A stretch of 64,000 nt of DNA from Nostoc favosum CHAB5714 (GCF_020829495.1 NZ_JAIVFQ010000001.1:1-64000); one strand, 5' to 3'. Shown: positions 26,643 through 35,875, counted from the stretch's first letter. Notes: generated by a model from the sequence alone, not told the origin. Numbers and translations are program-made.

Positions 26643-28087
26643 GCAAATCCCTTCCAGAACAACAGGATTAAAATCAGACTCATTACACCGATCAAATGGT
26701 CAAATTGTTCAAGGACACGCGGTAGCTTGAGTACTGAGTGTTTAAAAATTAGTAAATACGCTAACCATCCAATGCCGATGGTTGCGAGGGGTTTAATGAT
26801 ATTCGCAACGGTGTACGCCTCGTAATACGCAATATTAGCTAGGAACAGCCCACCGATTAACAGAATTATGGCTGCCCAGAAACCAGGCTTTACCTCCGCT
26901 TTTCCCCCACGCGGCAGAAATATGAATTTGGCAAAGGATATTGCTGTTCCAAGGGCTGCAACATTCATAGCGATCGCTTGCCAAGGCAGCAAATTCTTTG
27001 TCGTCAACACCTTCGCCCCAAAGCCGGACAATAAGGGAAAGCCGGATATCGAGAAGCTGGCTACTACCAAGGCAATCCAGATTGGGGTAGCGATCGCTTG
27101 ATGTTGCAGTTCCTTGAAATTTCGACTCGGTAAAGCCCCGGCAATTAGAAAAAGCGCCGATTTGACCAGTCCGTGCGTCAGCGCATAAAAACCACCCACG
27201 GACGGGGCAGCGAGGATAAAGCCCAACTGCGAAACCGTGTGAAACGCTAGCATTCGCTTGGTATCTTTTTCAAAGACTGCATAGAACACTCCTAGAAGCG
27301 CGGTGCCAACTCCGAAAATTCTCACTATTGGGTCAATCTCTTCTACCATCAGCGCACACCGCACTAATGGATAGACACCAGCTTTTACCACAACTCCCGA
27401 CAGCATCGCCGACACTGGCGTTTCTGATTCGGAGTGAGTCAACGGCAACCATAATCCTGATACAAAAACTCCTCCTTTTGTCAAGAGTCCCAAAAAAATC
27501 AGCGCAAGCGCCTCTGGAGGTGCTACGCGCAAACCTGCAAAACTAAAGGAATGATGCGCCTGATAGACCAGCACCGCGCCAACCAGAAAAAAAAGCATTG
27601 CCACGTTGCTGATAAACAGATAGCGTAAGCCAACCCAAATTGATCGGTCAGTTCGGGGATAGGCAATCAACAGAAACGCAGCAATACCACTTACCTCTAA
27701 CGCCACGTATAAACTGATCAAATCTGAACAGGCAAACGCGGCATTGATACTGCCATGCAAAATGATCAGTTGTGCGTAAAAAAAAGCTGTCTTATCGCTG
27801 TGCCAACAGTAGAGGATGACTGCTGCCGTCACCAGTGCATTAGTTAATATAAAATAGCCGCTTAATTGATCGACTGTTAAAATAACGCCAAAATTATCTA
27901 TTAACTGTAGTGTCAGTGGCGACTGAGTGACAAATAGCTGCAACGCATATCCTGCTGAAGCAAAAGCCACACACAGTGCGAGATATTTGTCAATTTTTGG
28001 GAGCAAATAAATGACGAACCCCAAAAAAAACGGTAGTGTAATCCATGCGATGGCTACGCCCGCCGCAGGCAACGTAATGTTACTCAT
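26627..28087 (-). CDS. mrpD: Mrp antiporter subunit D (NADH-quinone oxidoreductase-like)
   Basis: A 486-residue, roughly 14-helix proton-pumping subunit of the NuoM/NuoN/MrpD family. Key features are LYVALEVSGIAAFLLIAY near residue 127 (with the conserved Glu), the lysine-bearing LGLLTKGGVFVSGLWLPLTHSE near residue 200, and KDTKRMLAFHTVSQLGFIL near residue 272. It is the only antiporter-like core subunit in the operon, because the large MrpA is absent. Its start overlaps the mrpC stop by four bases. Confidence 0.9.
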   Translation of the reverse strand: MSNITLPAAGVAIAWITLPFFLGFVIYLLPKIDKYLALCVAFASAGYALQLFVTQSPLTLQLIDNFGVILTVDQLSGYFILTNALVTAAVILYCWHSDKTAFFYAQLIILHGSINAAFACSDLISLYVALEVSGIAAFLLIAYPRTDRSIWVGLRYLFISNVAMLFFLVGAVLVYQAHHSFSFAGLRVAPPEALALIFLGLLTKGGVFVSGLWLPLTHSESETPVSAMLSGVVVKAGVYPLVRCALMVEEIDPIVRIFGVGTALLGVFYAVFEKDTKRMLAFHTVSQLGFILAAPSVGGFYALTHGLVKSALFLIAGALPSRNFKELQHQAIATPIWIALVVASFSISGFPLLSGFGAKVLTTKNLLPWQAIAMNVAALGTAISFAKFIFLPRGGKAEVKPGFWAAIILLIGGLFLANIAYYEAYTVANIIKPLATIGIGWLAYLLIFKHSVLKLPRVLEQFDHLIGVMSLILILLFWKGFAWLGI

Positions 28088-28419
28088 GGTGTATTGTTCT
28101 TCTCGATTTCGTTGCTTTCCAAAGTCGGATTATCCCGTGCCAGCTTCATAACGCCGACCAGCATTAACGCTTGAATCGAAAATCCGATCACAATCGCCGT
28201 CAAGATGACCGCCTGGGGAACTGGGTCGGCGTATCTGACATTTTTGACGTTGGAAATAATTGGTGTGAATAAACCATTTCGTGATGCAATCAGCACGTAA
28301 TAGGCGATAACCCCGGTACTCATGACATCCATAGAGATGATCTTCATAACGAGGTTCTTTTTAAGGATGATGCCGAAAAATCCGCAAAATATTGTTGCGA
28401 ATATGCAAGCTTCTAACAC
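28084..28419 (-). CDS. mrpC: Mrp antiporter subunit C (NuoK-like)
   Basis: A 111-residue, three-helix protein of the NuoK/MnhC family, with KIISMDVMSTGVIAYYVLIA (about residues 26-45) and DPVPQAVILTAIVIGFSIQAL (about 66-86, the DPLPQALVLTAIVI signature). The start is a GTG at 28417-28419 with only weak ribosome binding sequence. It is the first gene of the mrpCDEFGAB operon, with a hairpin in its leader at 28448-28481. Confidence 0.9.
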   Translation of the reverse strand: MLEACIFATIFCGFFGIILKKNLVMKIISMDVMSTGVIAYYVLIASRNGLFTPIISNVKNVRYADPVPQAVILTAIVIGFSIQALMLVGVMKLARDNPTLESNEIEKNNTP

Positions 28420-28447
28420 GGAAATTGCCTATAAGATAAAGGTTGAA

Positions 28448-28481
28448 GGTAAAAGAGAAAATAAAATTCGTCTCTTTTACC
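28448..28481. promoter_or_regulatory. Hairpin in the leader between antiporter gene and mrpC
   Basis: Perfect 11-base arms GGTAAAAGAGA (28448-28458) and TCTCTTTTACC (28471-28481). It lies 30-60 bases upstream of the mrpC GTG and 120 bases after the stop of the upstream antiporter gene, so it could terminate or attenuate read-through between the two. A direct copy of GAAGGTAAAAG also occurs at about 28494. Confidence 0.5.
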
Positions 28482-28602
28482 TATCTTGTGTTTGAAGGTA
28501 AAAGTAACTAGTACAGCGGGCGCGTAAATCAAGCCACCATTTTAAAACTTGCAAAAGTCTTGATATACAAAACTTTTGACTTTTGACTTCCGCCCTGCGG
28601 CA

Positions 28603-30018
28603 CTAGCCTATTAAATTTGCTTCCTTTAGAGATTCTTTTTCTTCTGGCGATTGTTTGAATGCAAACCGCAATAAAGGAGGTGCTAAGAAGGTTGTCAAAA
28701 TCACCATAATAACGATCGCAGCTTGCAATGGTTTATCAAGAGTACCACTAGCTGCACCAATGGCGGCAAACACTAACCCAACTTCGCCACGCGGAATCAT
28801 CCCCACACCAACCGCTAACCGATTAATTCCAGGTTGACCAAAAACCGACCAACCTGTGACAACTTTACCGATAATTGCGATCGCAATTAAGAAGGTAGCA
28901 ATAATTAATCCTTCTCGATTTCCTGGAACTAAAGGATTAAGAACGCCTAAATCAACTTTCGCGCCAACCGTCACAAAGAATACTGGCACTAGCATATCAG
29001 CAACAGGTTTAACCTGCTCATCTAGCTCTTTGCGTTTATCCGTTTCATCCAAAACTAAGCCAGCCGCAAATGCGCCTAAGATAGCTTCTAAATGAATGGC
29101 ACTACCCAAAAAAGCCATAAAGAAGGCAAAGATAAATGCTGGGATAATTAAGTTGCCTCGCGTTTGCAATTTATCAGCAATGGCAACAAAACTCTGATTG
29201 AAATATTTCCCTAATAAAATCGAGCCAATGAGAAAGACTGTAGCACTGACAATCAAATAAATGACGTTGAAAATATCAACCTCACCAGTTTTGGCAAGAC
29301 TTGCAACTACTGCCAATACAATGATGCCTAAAATGTCATCAATTACTGCTGCACCGACAATAATCTGGCCTTCACGAGATTTTAATTGCCCAATCTCTGA
29401 CAATACTTTGGAGGTAATCCCAATACTAGTAGCTGTGAGCGCTGCACCTGCAAAAATTGCTGGAATTACTGGGGCATGAAACAATAAAATCAGTCCCGCC
29501 GTGCCAGCAGCAAAAGGAACAGCTACCCCAACACAAGCAACAATTGTTGCTTGATAACCAACTTTCTGTAACTCTTTTAAGTCTGATTCTAGACCAATTT
29601 CAAATAACAGAATGATCACACCTAGTTCTGCAAGCACAGAAACAACTTCGCTCTGGCTTTGAAAGATTGATGTGACTGCATCAGCACTAAGGTTATTAAT
29701 GAATTGTAGGATAGTCATGATTATGGAGTCGCTACCAGCTGCTCCACTGTCGGGAAACACTACCAGATGAAGAGCAGAAGCACCCACAACCACACCACCA
29801 ACTAATTCTCCTAATACAGGGGGCAAGTCCATCATTCTAAATAATTCGCCACCAATTTTACTAGCCAGATAAATTACTACTAAACTTAGCAATACTCCAG
29901 TCAGCACAATAGGAGCATATTCCGCCTCGTTAGTTGTTGCTAGGAAAGGAGACTGTAAACCTACGGGGAGAAAATTTAACCAGGTAAACGAATTAAGTAT
30001 TGGTTCTGAAAAAATCAT
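28603..30018 (-). CDS. CPA2-family Na+(K+)/H+ antiporter, NhaS3-like
   Basis: A 471-residue membrane protein of the CPA2 (KefB/NapA) family with about 12-13 helices. Family features are PPVLGELVGGVVVGASALHL near residue 66, ELGVIILLFEIGLESDLKEL near 131, the discontinuous-helix ALTATSIGITSKVLSEIG near 192, the ion-binding aspartate pair in GAAVIDDILGIIVLAV near 222, and a PRGEVGLVFAAIG region near 408. It ends without a TrkA-N domain, like Synechocystis NhaS3. It lies between bicA and mrp, all leftward, consistent with Na+ extrusion that supports Na+-dependent bicarbonate uptake. Confidence 0.9.
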   Translation of the reverse strand: MIFSEPILNSFTWLNFLPVGLQSPFLATTNEAEYAPIVLTGVLLSLVVIYLASKIGGELFRMMDLPPVLGELVGGVVVGASALHLVVFPDSGAAGSDSIIMTILQFINNLSADAVTSIFQSQSEVVSVLAELGVIILLFEIGLESDLKELQKVGYQATIVACVGVAVPFAAGTAGLILLFHAPVIPAIFAGAALTATSIGITSKVLSEIGQLKSREGQIIVGAAVIDDILGIIVLAVVASLAKTGEVDIFNVIYLIVSATVFLIGSILLGKYFNQSFVAIADKLQTRGNLIIPAFIFAFFMAFLGSAIHLEAILGAFAAGLVLDETDKRKELDEQVKPVADMLVPVFFVTVGAKVDLGVLNPLVPGNREGLIIATFLIAIAIIGKVVTGWSVFGQPGINRLAVGVGMIPRGEVGLVFAAIGAASGTLDKPLQAAIVIMVILTTFLAPPLLRFAFKQSPEEKESLKEANLIG

Positions 30019-30051
30019 GTTTTTGCTTGTGTTTCTGATTCATTTCAAAAT

Positions 30052-30118
30052 AATTCGTAATTCGTAATTCGTAATTGCATCATTAATTACGAATTACGAA
30101 TTACGAATTACAAATTAC
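30052..30118. repeat. Inverted pair of heptamer arrays forming a hairpin
   Basis: Three or four TAATTCG units face three or four CGAATTA units across a short GCATC spacer, so the region folds into a long hairpin. The stop codon and last codons of bicA (TATTCGTAA) are supplied by the repeat itself. It could act as a terminator or processing site after bicA. Confidence 0.85.
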
Positions 30119-31815
30119 GAATAGGTGTCAGTGTAGGTACTAACGCCAGAAGTATTAGCATCAGTTGCATGACGATTAACTAAAGCAACGGCTTGTTTAA
30201 GTGCATCTACACGATCTACAAACATGTAATGCTCTGGTACAAACCTCGAAATGCCAAACTTGTCTAAGCGCTTTTTGACTTTGCTGGTTGCACCAACAAT
30301 TAATACATTACGACCTTGTTCATTAGCATCCTTGATGGCGTTTTCAATTGCCAAAGAAGCAGTCACACCCAACATTGGTACATCGGTCAAATCCATAATC
30401 AACACATCAGAGTCTGCCATTGCTGAATGTTCACGAGCGATCGCTTTGGATACTCCAAAAATCATCGGCCCGCTCAGGTAAAATAGCAGAACACGTCCAT
30501 TAGCGAGATCAAGCCATTTTTTCTCTTCGTTATTCAAGATAACTGCATCATCAGCATCGCTAATTACCTTCACTTCCTGAGATTGTAATTCCGAGAGGCG
30601 ATCAATAGTTAAGATATTAGCAATGAAGACTCCAACGCCGACGGCAACAATTAAGTCAACAAATACGGTCAAAAACAACACACCATACATGATGATTGTG
30701 CCTTTCAGCGACACCTTATGAGCGCGTTTCAAGAAGCTCCAATCAAGAATGTCAACCCCCACCTTCAGAGCAATACCAGCCAACACCGCCATTGGGATAG
30801 GTTGAGTGATACCCGCAGCCCACAAAACTACAATTAACAAAATTAAGGCGCGAGTTAAACCAGATACAGCTGTTCTAGCACCAGTTTGGATATTAACTAC
30901 CGTTCCCATCGTGGCACCAGCACCAGGTAGCCCACCACACAAACCAGATACTAGATTACCAATACCTTGACCAATCAATTCTTTGTCAGATTTGTGTTCG
31001 GTACGGGTCAAACTGTCTGCAATTACTGCCGTTAGTAGAGTATCAATACAACCCAACATCCCTAACATTGCCCCATCAACAATCATGATTGTCATTTGGG
31101 ATGGAGTGAAGGTAGGCAATTGTAATGACGGCAGTCCTACGGGAATTTCCCCAATTCGTCTGATATCCGTACCGCCGAAGATGGTCAAAGAAACTATAGT
31201 TCCGATAATTAATGCTACCAGCTGCGGAGGAGCAAAGCGCTTAAGCTTGCGTGGCATGAAGAAAATAATTGCCAGTGTCAGTAAGCCCAAAGCTGTTTCG
31301 GCAGGATTAATCTTAGTTAATAACAGAGGCAGATTTTGTACCATCCCCAGTACGCCACCTTTAGGATTTGCCTGTCCGACAAAAGGAGCAATCTGCAAAA
31401 TAATCAGAATCACGCCAATCCCAGACATAAACCCAGAAATCACGCTGTAAGGCATGAGGGTAATGTATTTACCCAACTTAAATATCCCAAAGAAGATTTG
31501 AAATATTCCCGCTAGCATGACTACGGTAAATGCCATTGCCAAGCCGTTTTCGGGGTTAGCTGCGGTCATGGAACCGACAATTGCAGTCATAACTACAGTC
31601 ATTGGCCCGGTTGGCTCAGAAATTAGGGTTGGTGTCCCACCAAATAAGGCTGCGAAAAAGCCGACGCAAACTGCACCATAAAGACCAGCTACAGGCCCAG
31701 CACCAGAGGCAACACCGAATGCCAGCGCTAGAGGTAACGAAACGATCGCAGCAGTTAAACCACCGAATAAATCGCCTTGTAAGTTTCTAAAGTTGATTGT
31801 ATTAGTCAATGACAT
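30115..31815 (-). CDS. bicA: SulP-family sodium-dependent bicarbonate transporter BicA
   Basis: A 566-residue SulP protein, very close in length and sequence to Synechococcus BicA as I recall it. The start NFRNLQGDLFGGLTAAIVSL, the substrate-site region SEPTGPMTVVMTAIV near residue 66, LGMLGCIDTLLTAVIADSLT near 253 and GGLPGAGATMGTVVNIQTG near 293 are characteristic. A cytoplasmic STAS domain occupies about residues 430-550 (GRVLLFYLSGPMIFGVSKAI, VLIMDLTDVPMLGVTASLAI). BicA is a low-affinity, high-flux Na+-dependent HCO3- importer of the plasma membrane. It is followed by an Na+/H+ antiporter and mrp genes, which would maintain the Na+ gradient. Confidence 0.92.
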   Translation of the reverse strand: MSLTNTINFRNLQGDLFGGLTAAIVSLPLALAFGVASGAGPVAGLYGAVCVGFFAALFGGTPTLISEPTGPMTVVMTAIVGSMTAANPENGLAMAFTVVMLAGIFQIFFGIFKLGKYITLMPYSVISGFMSGIGVILIILQIAPFVGQANPKGGVLGMVQNLPLLLTKINPAETALGLLTLAIIFFMPRKLKRFAPPQLVALIIGTIVSLTIFGGTDIRRIGEIPVGLPSLQLPTFTPSQMTIMIVDGAMLGMLGCIDTLLTAVIADSLTRTEHKSDKELIGQGIGNLVSGLCGGLPGAGATMGTVVNIQTGARTAVSGLTRALILLIVVLWAAGITQPIPMAVLAGIALKVGVDILDWSFLKRAHKVSLKGTIIMYGVLFLTVFVDLIVAVGVGVFIANILTIDRLSELQSQEVKVISDADDAVILNNEEKKWLDLANGRVLLFYLSGPMIFGVSKAIAREHSAMADSDVLIMDLTDVPMLGVTASLAIENAIKDANEQGRNVLIVGATSKVKKRLDKFGISRFVPEHYMFVDRVDALKQAVALVNRHATDANTSGVSTYTDTYS

Positions 31816-32864
31816 ACTGGGATTTTGGTTACAAAAACAGCAAAATAAATTTTGGGTTGTAAAAATTCCCAGCTACTTTGAGTAAGTTTCATGTTTTATT
31901 GCCATGAAAATTAGGCAAAGAAAACTTTAATTCTTTGCAAAGCAGCAGGCTATGGTGCCTTTCTACATGGCGAGTCGCTGAATACGAATTTCCAATAGAG
32001 AAGGCTTAGACCAAAGATGGTTCAAAAATTGGACTGAAAAAACTTACATAAATTGCAAGTTTTATTGATTGCCAAATTTAATCGGATGAATAATAGCTTA
32101 CAGCTTTATATGTCAATGTTGTTGATTCACAAGCCTCAATATTAAATAAATATTAAATTGCTTTCATAGATAAAATACTATACTTATTGACTAATTTTTG
32201 TTACGATAATCAATAAAATATGTAAATTTTATTTCAAAAACTTTTTGACCACTACCCGCCCACCTGCGATCGCTTACAATATCGCTATATTAAAACCCTA
32301 TTCTCTCATCACTTTTTGTGATTAATTTTAAGCTGTTGAGAAGAAATCCTAATTTAAAACTCTTAAAATAATTTCCCTGTGGATTACCTTTGTAGAGACG
32401 TTGCATTACAACATCTCTACACACTAGTAAATTCTACCAATAACCTTAACTAAGTACAGTTTTGCGTAAAAGCGTAGCGTTTCCAATGCAGGGGAACGCA
32501 TTGGCATTGCATTGAGATGCATTAACAATGCAAGCCGACGCATTAACAAGGCCGCCCACGCATTAACAATGCAAGCCCACGCATTAACAAGGCCGCCCAC
32601 GCATTAACAAGGCCGCCCACGCATTAACAAGGCCGCCCACGCATTAACAAGGCCGCCCACGCATTAACAAGGCCGCCCACGCATTAACAATGCAAGCCGA
32701 CGCATTAACAAGGCCGCCCACGCATTAACAAAGCGGCCGACGCATTCATTGCCAAATTTAATTCGCTACGAATTAAGGAAATGCTGTACTAAGCGGTAAG
32801 GAATAAGAGTTTCGGAGAGTTCTTGCCTAAGTGATGGCAAAGTTTAAGGGAATTTAGCGTGATT
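31816..32864. other. Intergenic region with a 20-base tandem repeat array
   Basis: About 1.05 kb upstream of bicA and downstream of rpaA. The bicA-proximal 600 bases are AT-rich (promoter expected, not located). The rpaA-proximal part contains the array at 32519-32745 and short precursor-like copies (GCATTGGCATTGCATTGAGAT) at 32498-32518. Confidence 0.7.
32519..32745. repeat. Tandem array of eleven 20-21-base repeats
   Basis: Eleven consecutive units begin at 32519, 32540, 32560, 32581, 32601, 32621, 32641, 32661, 32681, 32702 and 32722, with a partial unit at 32742. Seven are GCATTAACAAGGCCGCCCAC exactly; three are the 21-base GCATTAACAATGCAAGCC(G/C)AC; one is a third variant. There are no spacers between units, so it is not a CRISPR. 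No conserved reading frame is evident. Confidence 0.95.
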
Positions 32865-33608
32865 TCATTCAACTACTGTTACTGAAGCCCCTTCATTTGC
32901 TGGAGGTACACCGGGTAATTCAAGACAGTATCCAGCACCATATACTGTCTTTATATAGCGGGGGTGGCGGGGATCTGGTTCTAGCTTGGTTCTCAAGTGG
33001 CGAATATGAACTCGAATCGTTTCTATGTCGTCATCAGGATCGTAGCCCCAAACTTCTCTAAGGATTTCGCTAGGAGAAACTGTTTGACCGTGGCGTTGCA
33101 ATAAGCAGTGAAGTAACTCAAATTCCAAATGAGTCAATTTCACCGTCTCATTGAACCATATTGCCTCAAATCTTTCGGGAACGAGAGTGAGTGAGCCATA
33201 GTTGAGAATTTCACTATGCTTTGCTGCTTGGGGAATGCGGTCAGTCCGCCGCAAAAGGGCCCGCACCCGCGCCAGCAGTTCTTCAACTTCAAAAGGCTTG
33301 GTGAGATAGTCATCTGCGCCAGCATTGAAGCCTTCCACCTTGTCCTGAGTTTGGCTCAAAGCCGTCAACATTAACACGGGAATCTCAGAGGTGCGATCGT
33401 CTCGGCGCAGGCGTTGGCAAACGGTAAACCCATCTACTCTGGGCAACATTAAATCGAGCATGATCAAGTCTGGTTGCAGCTGGAGAGCCAGCGCTTGACC
33501 TTTGATGCCGTCTTCAGCTTGACTAACATCGTAGCCAGCCATTTCCAAGTTGACGGCAACTAGTTCTGAAATCGCTGGGTCATCGTCTATGACAAGAATC
33601 CTCGGCAT
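32865..33608 (-). CDS. rpaA: OmpR-type response regulator RpaA
   Basis: A 247-residue response regulator. The receiver (residues 1-120) has the acidic pair in [11 protein letters not shown], phospho-acceptor aspartate in [13 protein letters not shown] near residue 53 and lysine in [16 protein letters not shown] near residue 103. The winged-helix domain (about 140-235) has [19 protein letters not shown] and [16 protein letters not shown]. The start [20 protein letters not shown] and the end [16 protein letters not shown] match RpaA rather than RpaB. RpaA is the master output regulator of the KaiABC clock, phosphorylated by SasA. It is upstream of bicA in the same direction, but a 1-kb repeat-bearing gap separates them. 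Confidence 0.93.
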   Translation of the reverse strand: MPRILVIDDDPAISELVAVNLEMAGYDVSQAEDGIKGQALALQLQPDLIMLDLMLPRVDGFTVCQRLRRDDRTSEIPVLMLTALSQTQDKVEGFNAGADDYLTKPFEVEELLARVRALLRRTDRIPQAAKHSEILNYGSLTLVPERFEAIWFNETVKLTHLEFELLHCLLQRHGQTVSPSEILREVWGYDPDDDIETIRVHIRHLRTKLEPDPRHPRYIKTVYGAGYCLELPGVPPANEGASVTVVE

Positions 33609-33764
33609 TCTTAAAAATTATTACTACTTATTAAGGATAATTAACAACCTTTGATAGATACAAAGATTTTTGAATCGATTCTAAAAAAGTTCTTAAATCT
33701 TACATAAATATTAAGATTAAATGACTGTGAAATCAAGACTCAATTACATGAAATCTTATAGTCT

Positions 33765-34826
33765 ATGATGTGTTATACTCCCCCCTACAATCCGTCTTGG
33801 TTTTTACAAAACGGTCTGATGATGACTGTATACACCGCTTTGTGGGGAAAACGTTACTGGAAAAGTACTACTTTATTACCAGAACCGTCTTATCACGAAA
33901 AAATCTTTATTGGTGGCCAAGGTGTGCCAATTTTTGGCTTGGTTGCCATCCCAGAAAATGCTCACAGCACGATTATCGGTACTTATGGCATTACTGGAGA
34001 GTTAGAGACGGAATGGTATTTGAGAGTGCTAGGACGTAAGGCTTATGCTCAAGGATACGCTGTGGTGTTATTTGATTGGCGTGCCCACGGCAAAACTGCC
34101 AAATTGTCCCCGACTCTAACTTCTGATGGATTGTATGAGGGGGAAGATTTTGTTCGCATCGCTGCTGCTGCTAAGGCAATGGGATGTCCGAGTAAATTTT
34201 TGTTTACAGGGTATTCTTTAGGAGGGCAATTGGCACTCTGGGCGGTAAAGGTTGCTGGTGAGGTGATTAGGGAGCATGAAGATTTAGGACTAGAAGATGG
34301 CGATATTGGCGGTGGTATGGTAATTTGTCCGAGTTTAGATTCACAGCGATCGCTATCTTATCTAGTTACAAAGCCCTTTGGCAGATATTTGGAAGCGGGG
34401 ATTGCACAGAATTTAAAAAAACTAGCATGGCGAATACATGATGCCCATCCTGGAAGTATTGACCCAGAAGCGATTGAACGGGCGAACAGTATCTGGGGTT
34501 TTGACAATGAACTGGTAATTAACCGACTAGGTTTTCCTTCTGTGGAAGCATATTACCAAGCTAGTAGTGCTTTACAAATATTGCCGCAAATCTCAAAACC
34601 GACTTTGATTTTATATGCTGCTGATGACCCACTTTTTGACCCAGCTATCATACCAGAATTAGAAGAAGCGTGCGATCGCAATCCTGCAATAGATTTATTA
34701 CTCACTCAGTATGGCGGTCATGTTGGCTATTTGAGTAGCAAAGAGTGTCAGCGCCAAGTAAACGATTCTGACCCTTGGTGGGCATGGAATCGGGTTTTAC
34801 AATGGTTGGAGCAACAGCGTAATTAG
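33765..34826 (+). CDS. YheT-like alpha/beta hydrolase
   Basis: A 353-residue alpha/beta hydrolase of the COG0429 (YheT) type. The N-terminal NPSWFLQNGLMMTVYTALWG segment is typical. Catalytic elements are the nucleophile elbow FTGYSLGGQLALWAV near residue 152, the acid strand LILYAADDPLFDP near 285 and the histidine in QYGGHVGYLSS near 318. It also has VVLFDWRAHGKTAKLSP near residue 100. Two ATGs are adjacent at 33765 and 33768, and either could be used. Substrates of the family are not settled; esterase activity on acyl lipids is plausible. Confidence 0.88.
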   Translation: MMCYTPPYNPSWFLQNGLMMTVYTALWGKRYWKSTTLLPEPSYHEKIFIGGQGVPIFGLVAIPENAHSTIIGTYGITGELETEWYLRVLGRKAYAQGYAVVLFDWRAHGKTAKLSPTLTSDGLYEGEDFVRIAAAAKAMGCPSKFLFTGYSLGGQLALWAVKVAGEVIREHEDLGLEDGDIGGGMVICPSLDSQRSLSYLVTKPFGRYLEAGIAQNLKKLAWRIHDAHPGSIDPEAIERANSIWGFDNELVINRLGFPSVEAYYQASSALQILPQISKPTLILYAADDPLFDPAIIPELEEACDRNPAIDLLLTQYGGHVGYLSSKECQRQVNDSDPWWAWNRVLQWLEQQRN

Positions 34827-34881
34827 TCATTTGTCATTTGTCATTCGTTTTCGCAAAATCTAAAATCAAAAATTGGTATAA

Positions 34882-35091
34882 GGCATCACCGTGCCAAATC
34901 GGTAAACTTGTACGCTAAGACTGAAACTAAGATGGGGTAAGCTTTTTAAGAAGTGCTTTATATAATTATTATATTGGTGAAAGAACTATGGTTATGCTGC
35001 TAGTTTTGATCTAGTTTGAACGAAAAATCGTCGTTTCAGGCACTTGAAATTTTCTTAGCGTACAAAAAACCGAATTTGGCACGGTGATGCC
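34882..35091. mobile_element. 210-base MITE with long terminal inverted repeats
   Basis: Perfect 18-base ends GGCATCACCGTGCCAAAT (34882-34899) and its complement (35074-35091). Homology continues inward imperfectly (CGGTaaaCTTGTACGCTAAGA against CGGTTTTTTGTACGCTAAGA). No coding capacity. It occupies most of the gap upstream of the DUF433 gene and may contribute to its promoter. Confidence 0.85.
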
Positions 35092-35124
35092 TATTATTGT
35101 TAGTTAGCTAGGTAGAATATATTG

Positions 35125-35526
35125 ATGACATCTGACTCTTTTAATTTGCCCCCACTGTTACGACAAAAAGCCCAAAGATATGCTGCAAGCCTTGGCATTT
35201 CTCTTGAGCAATTTATTGTCTCTGCTGTAGCTGAAAAGGTCGAAATTTTAACTGAGGATTTTGACAACCCTGTATTTCCTGAGCTTACTTACCGCCGGGG
35301 TGCTAGTGGTTTAGTAGTGCCAATACTGAATGGAACTGGCTTGCGGGTGCAGACTTTGGCGATCGCAGCTCAACAATGGGGATTATCTGCCGGACAAATT
35401 GCTGCTGAGTATGATTTGAGTGAGGCTCAGGTGAATGCAGCCCTGGCTTTCTATGCTGCTCATCAGCAAGAAATTGATGAGGCGATCGCATCTGAAGTAG
35501 CTCTCGAATCAGTTCACAATGTCTAA
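35125..35526 (+). CDS. DUF433 antitoxin-like protein
   Basis: A 133-residue protein. The N-terminal part (LPPLLRQKAQRYAASLGISLEQFIVSAV, in parts) looks like a ribbon-helix-helix segment. The C-terminal DUF433 domain (residues about 50-115) has YRRGASGLVVPILNGTGLRV and LSAGQIAAEYDLSEAQVNAAL, the helix-turn-helix part of the family. It overlaps the DUF5615 gene by eight bases, the usual organisation of a DUF433/DUF5615 pair thought to be VapBC-like. I chose the ATG at 35125 over the TTG immediately before it. Confidence 0.85.
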   Translation: MTSDSFNLPPLLRQKAQRYAASLGISLEQFIVSAVAEKVEILTEDFDNPVFPELTYRRGASGLVVPILNGTGLRVQTLAIAAQQWGLSAGQIAAEYDLSEAQVNAALAFYAAHQQEIDEAIASEVALESVHNV

Positions 35527-35875
35527 GCCTCTGTTACATTTGGATGCTGATACATCAATTAAAGCTTTACATTTAGCTTTGCTTAATCAGGGTCATGATG
35601 TCACCCGAACTCCCACATATTGGATGCCCTTAGATGCAACTGATGAAACTCAGTTGTTAGGGGCTACTGCTAGAGGAAGGTGTATTTTTACTTTCAATAT
35701 CCGCGATTTTTTAGTTTTGGCACAAAGCTATCCTAACCATAATGGTATTATTTTAGCTGCCCAAAATAGTTGGACTCTATCTAGTTTGATTACTGCTTTA
35801 GATTGTCTGGTTGTAGAAACACAAGCTGCTGACTGGATTGGTCAAGTGCGCTGGCTCAATCAATGGCAAAGATAA
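35519..35875 (+). CDS. DUF5615 PIN-like toxin-type protein
   Basis: A 118-residue protein of the DUF5615 PIN-like family. LLHLDADTSIKALHLALLNQ at the start supplies the first acidic site, then QGHDVTRTP near residue 30, ARGRCIFTFNIRDFLVLAQ near residue 58 (the T.D.DF region, here TFNIRDF) and a conserved NGIILAAQ strand. PIN-like proteins are Mg2+-dependent ribonucleases, but the second acidic residue is replaced by Asn here, so activity is uncertain. It is translationally coupled to the DUF433 gene and is followed after 22 bases by hetI. Confidence 0.82.
   Translation: MSKPLLHLDADTSIKALHLALLNQGHDVTRTPTYWMPLDATDETQLLGATARGRCIFTFNIRDFLVLAQSYPNHNGIILAAQNSWTLSSLITALDCLVVETQAADWIGQVRWLNQWQR

Noticed and set aside
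30983..31450. Rightward 155-residue reading frame
   Set aside because: It is antisense to the transmembrane region of bicA, which explains its long open frame.
32519..32745. CRISPR array
   Set aside because: Units of 20-21 bases are contiguous with no unique spacers and no cas genes are near.
32865..33608. RpaB rather than RpaA
   Set aside because: The N-terminus ([20 protein letters not shown]) and C-terminus ([11 protein letters not shown]) fit RpaA; RpaB starts quite differently.
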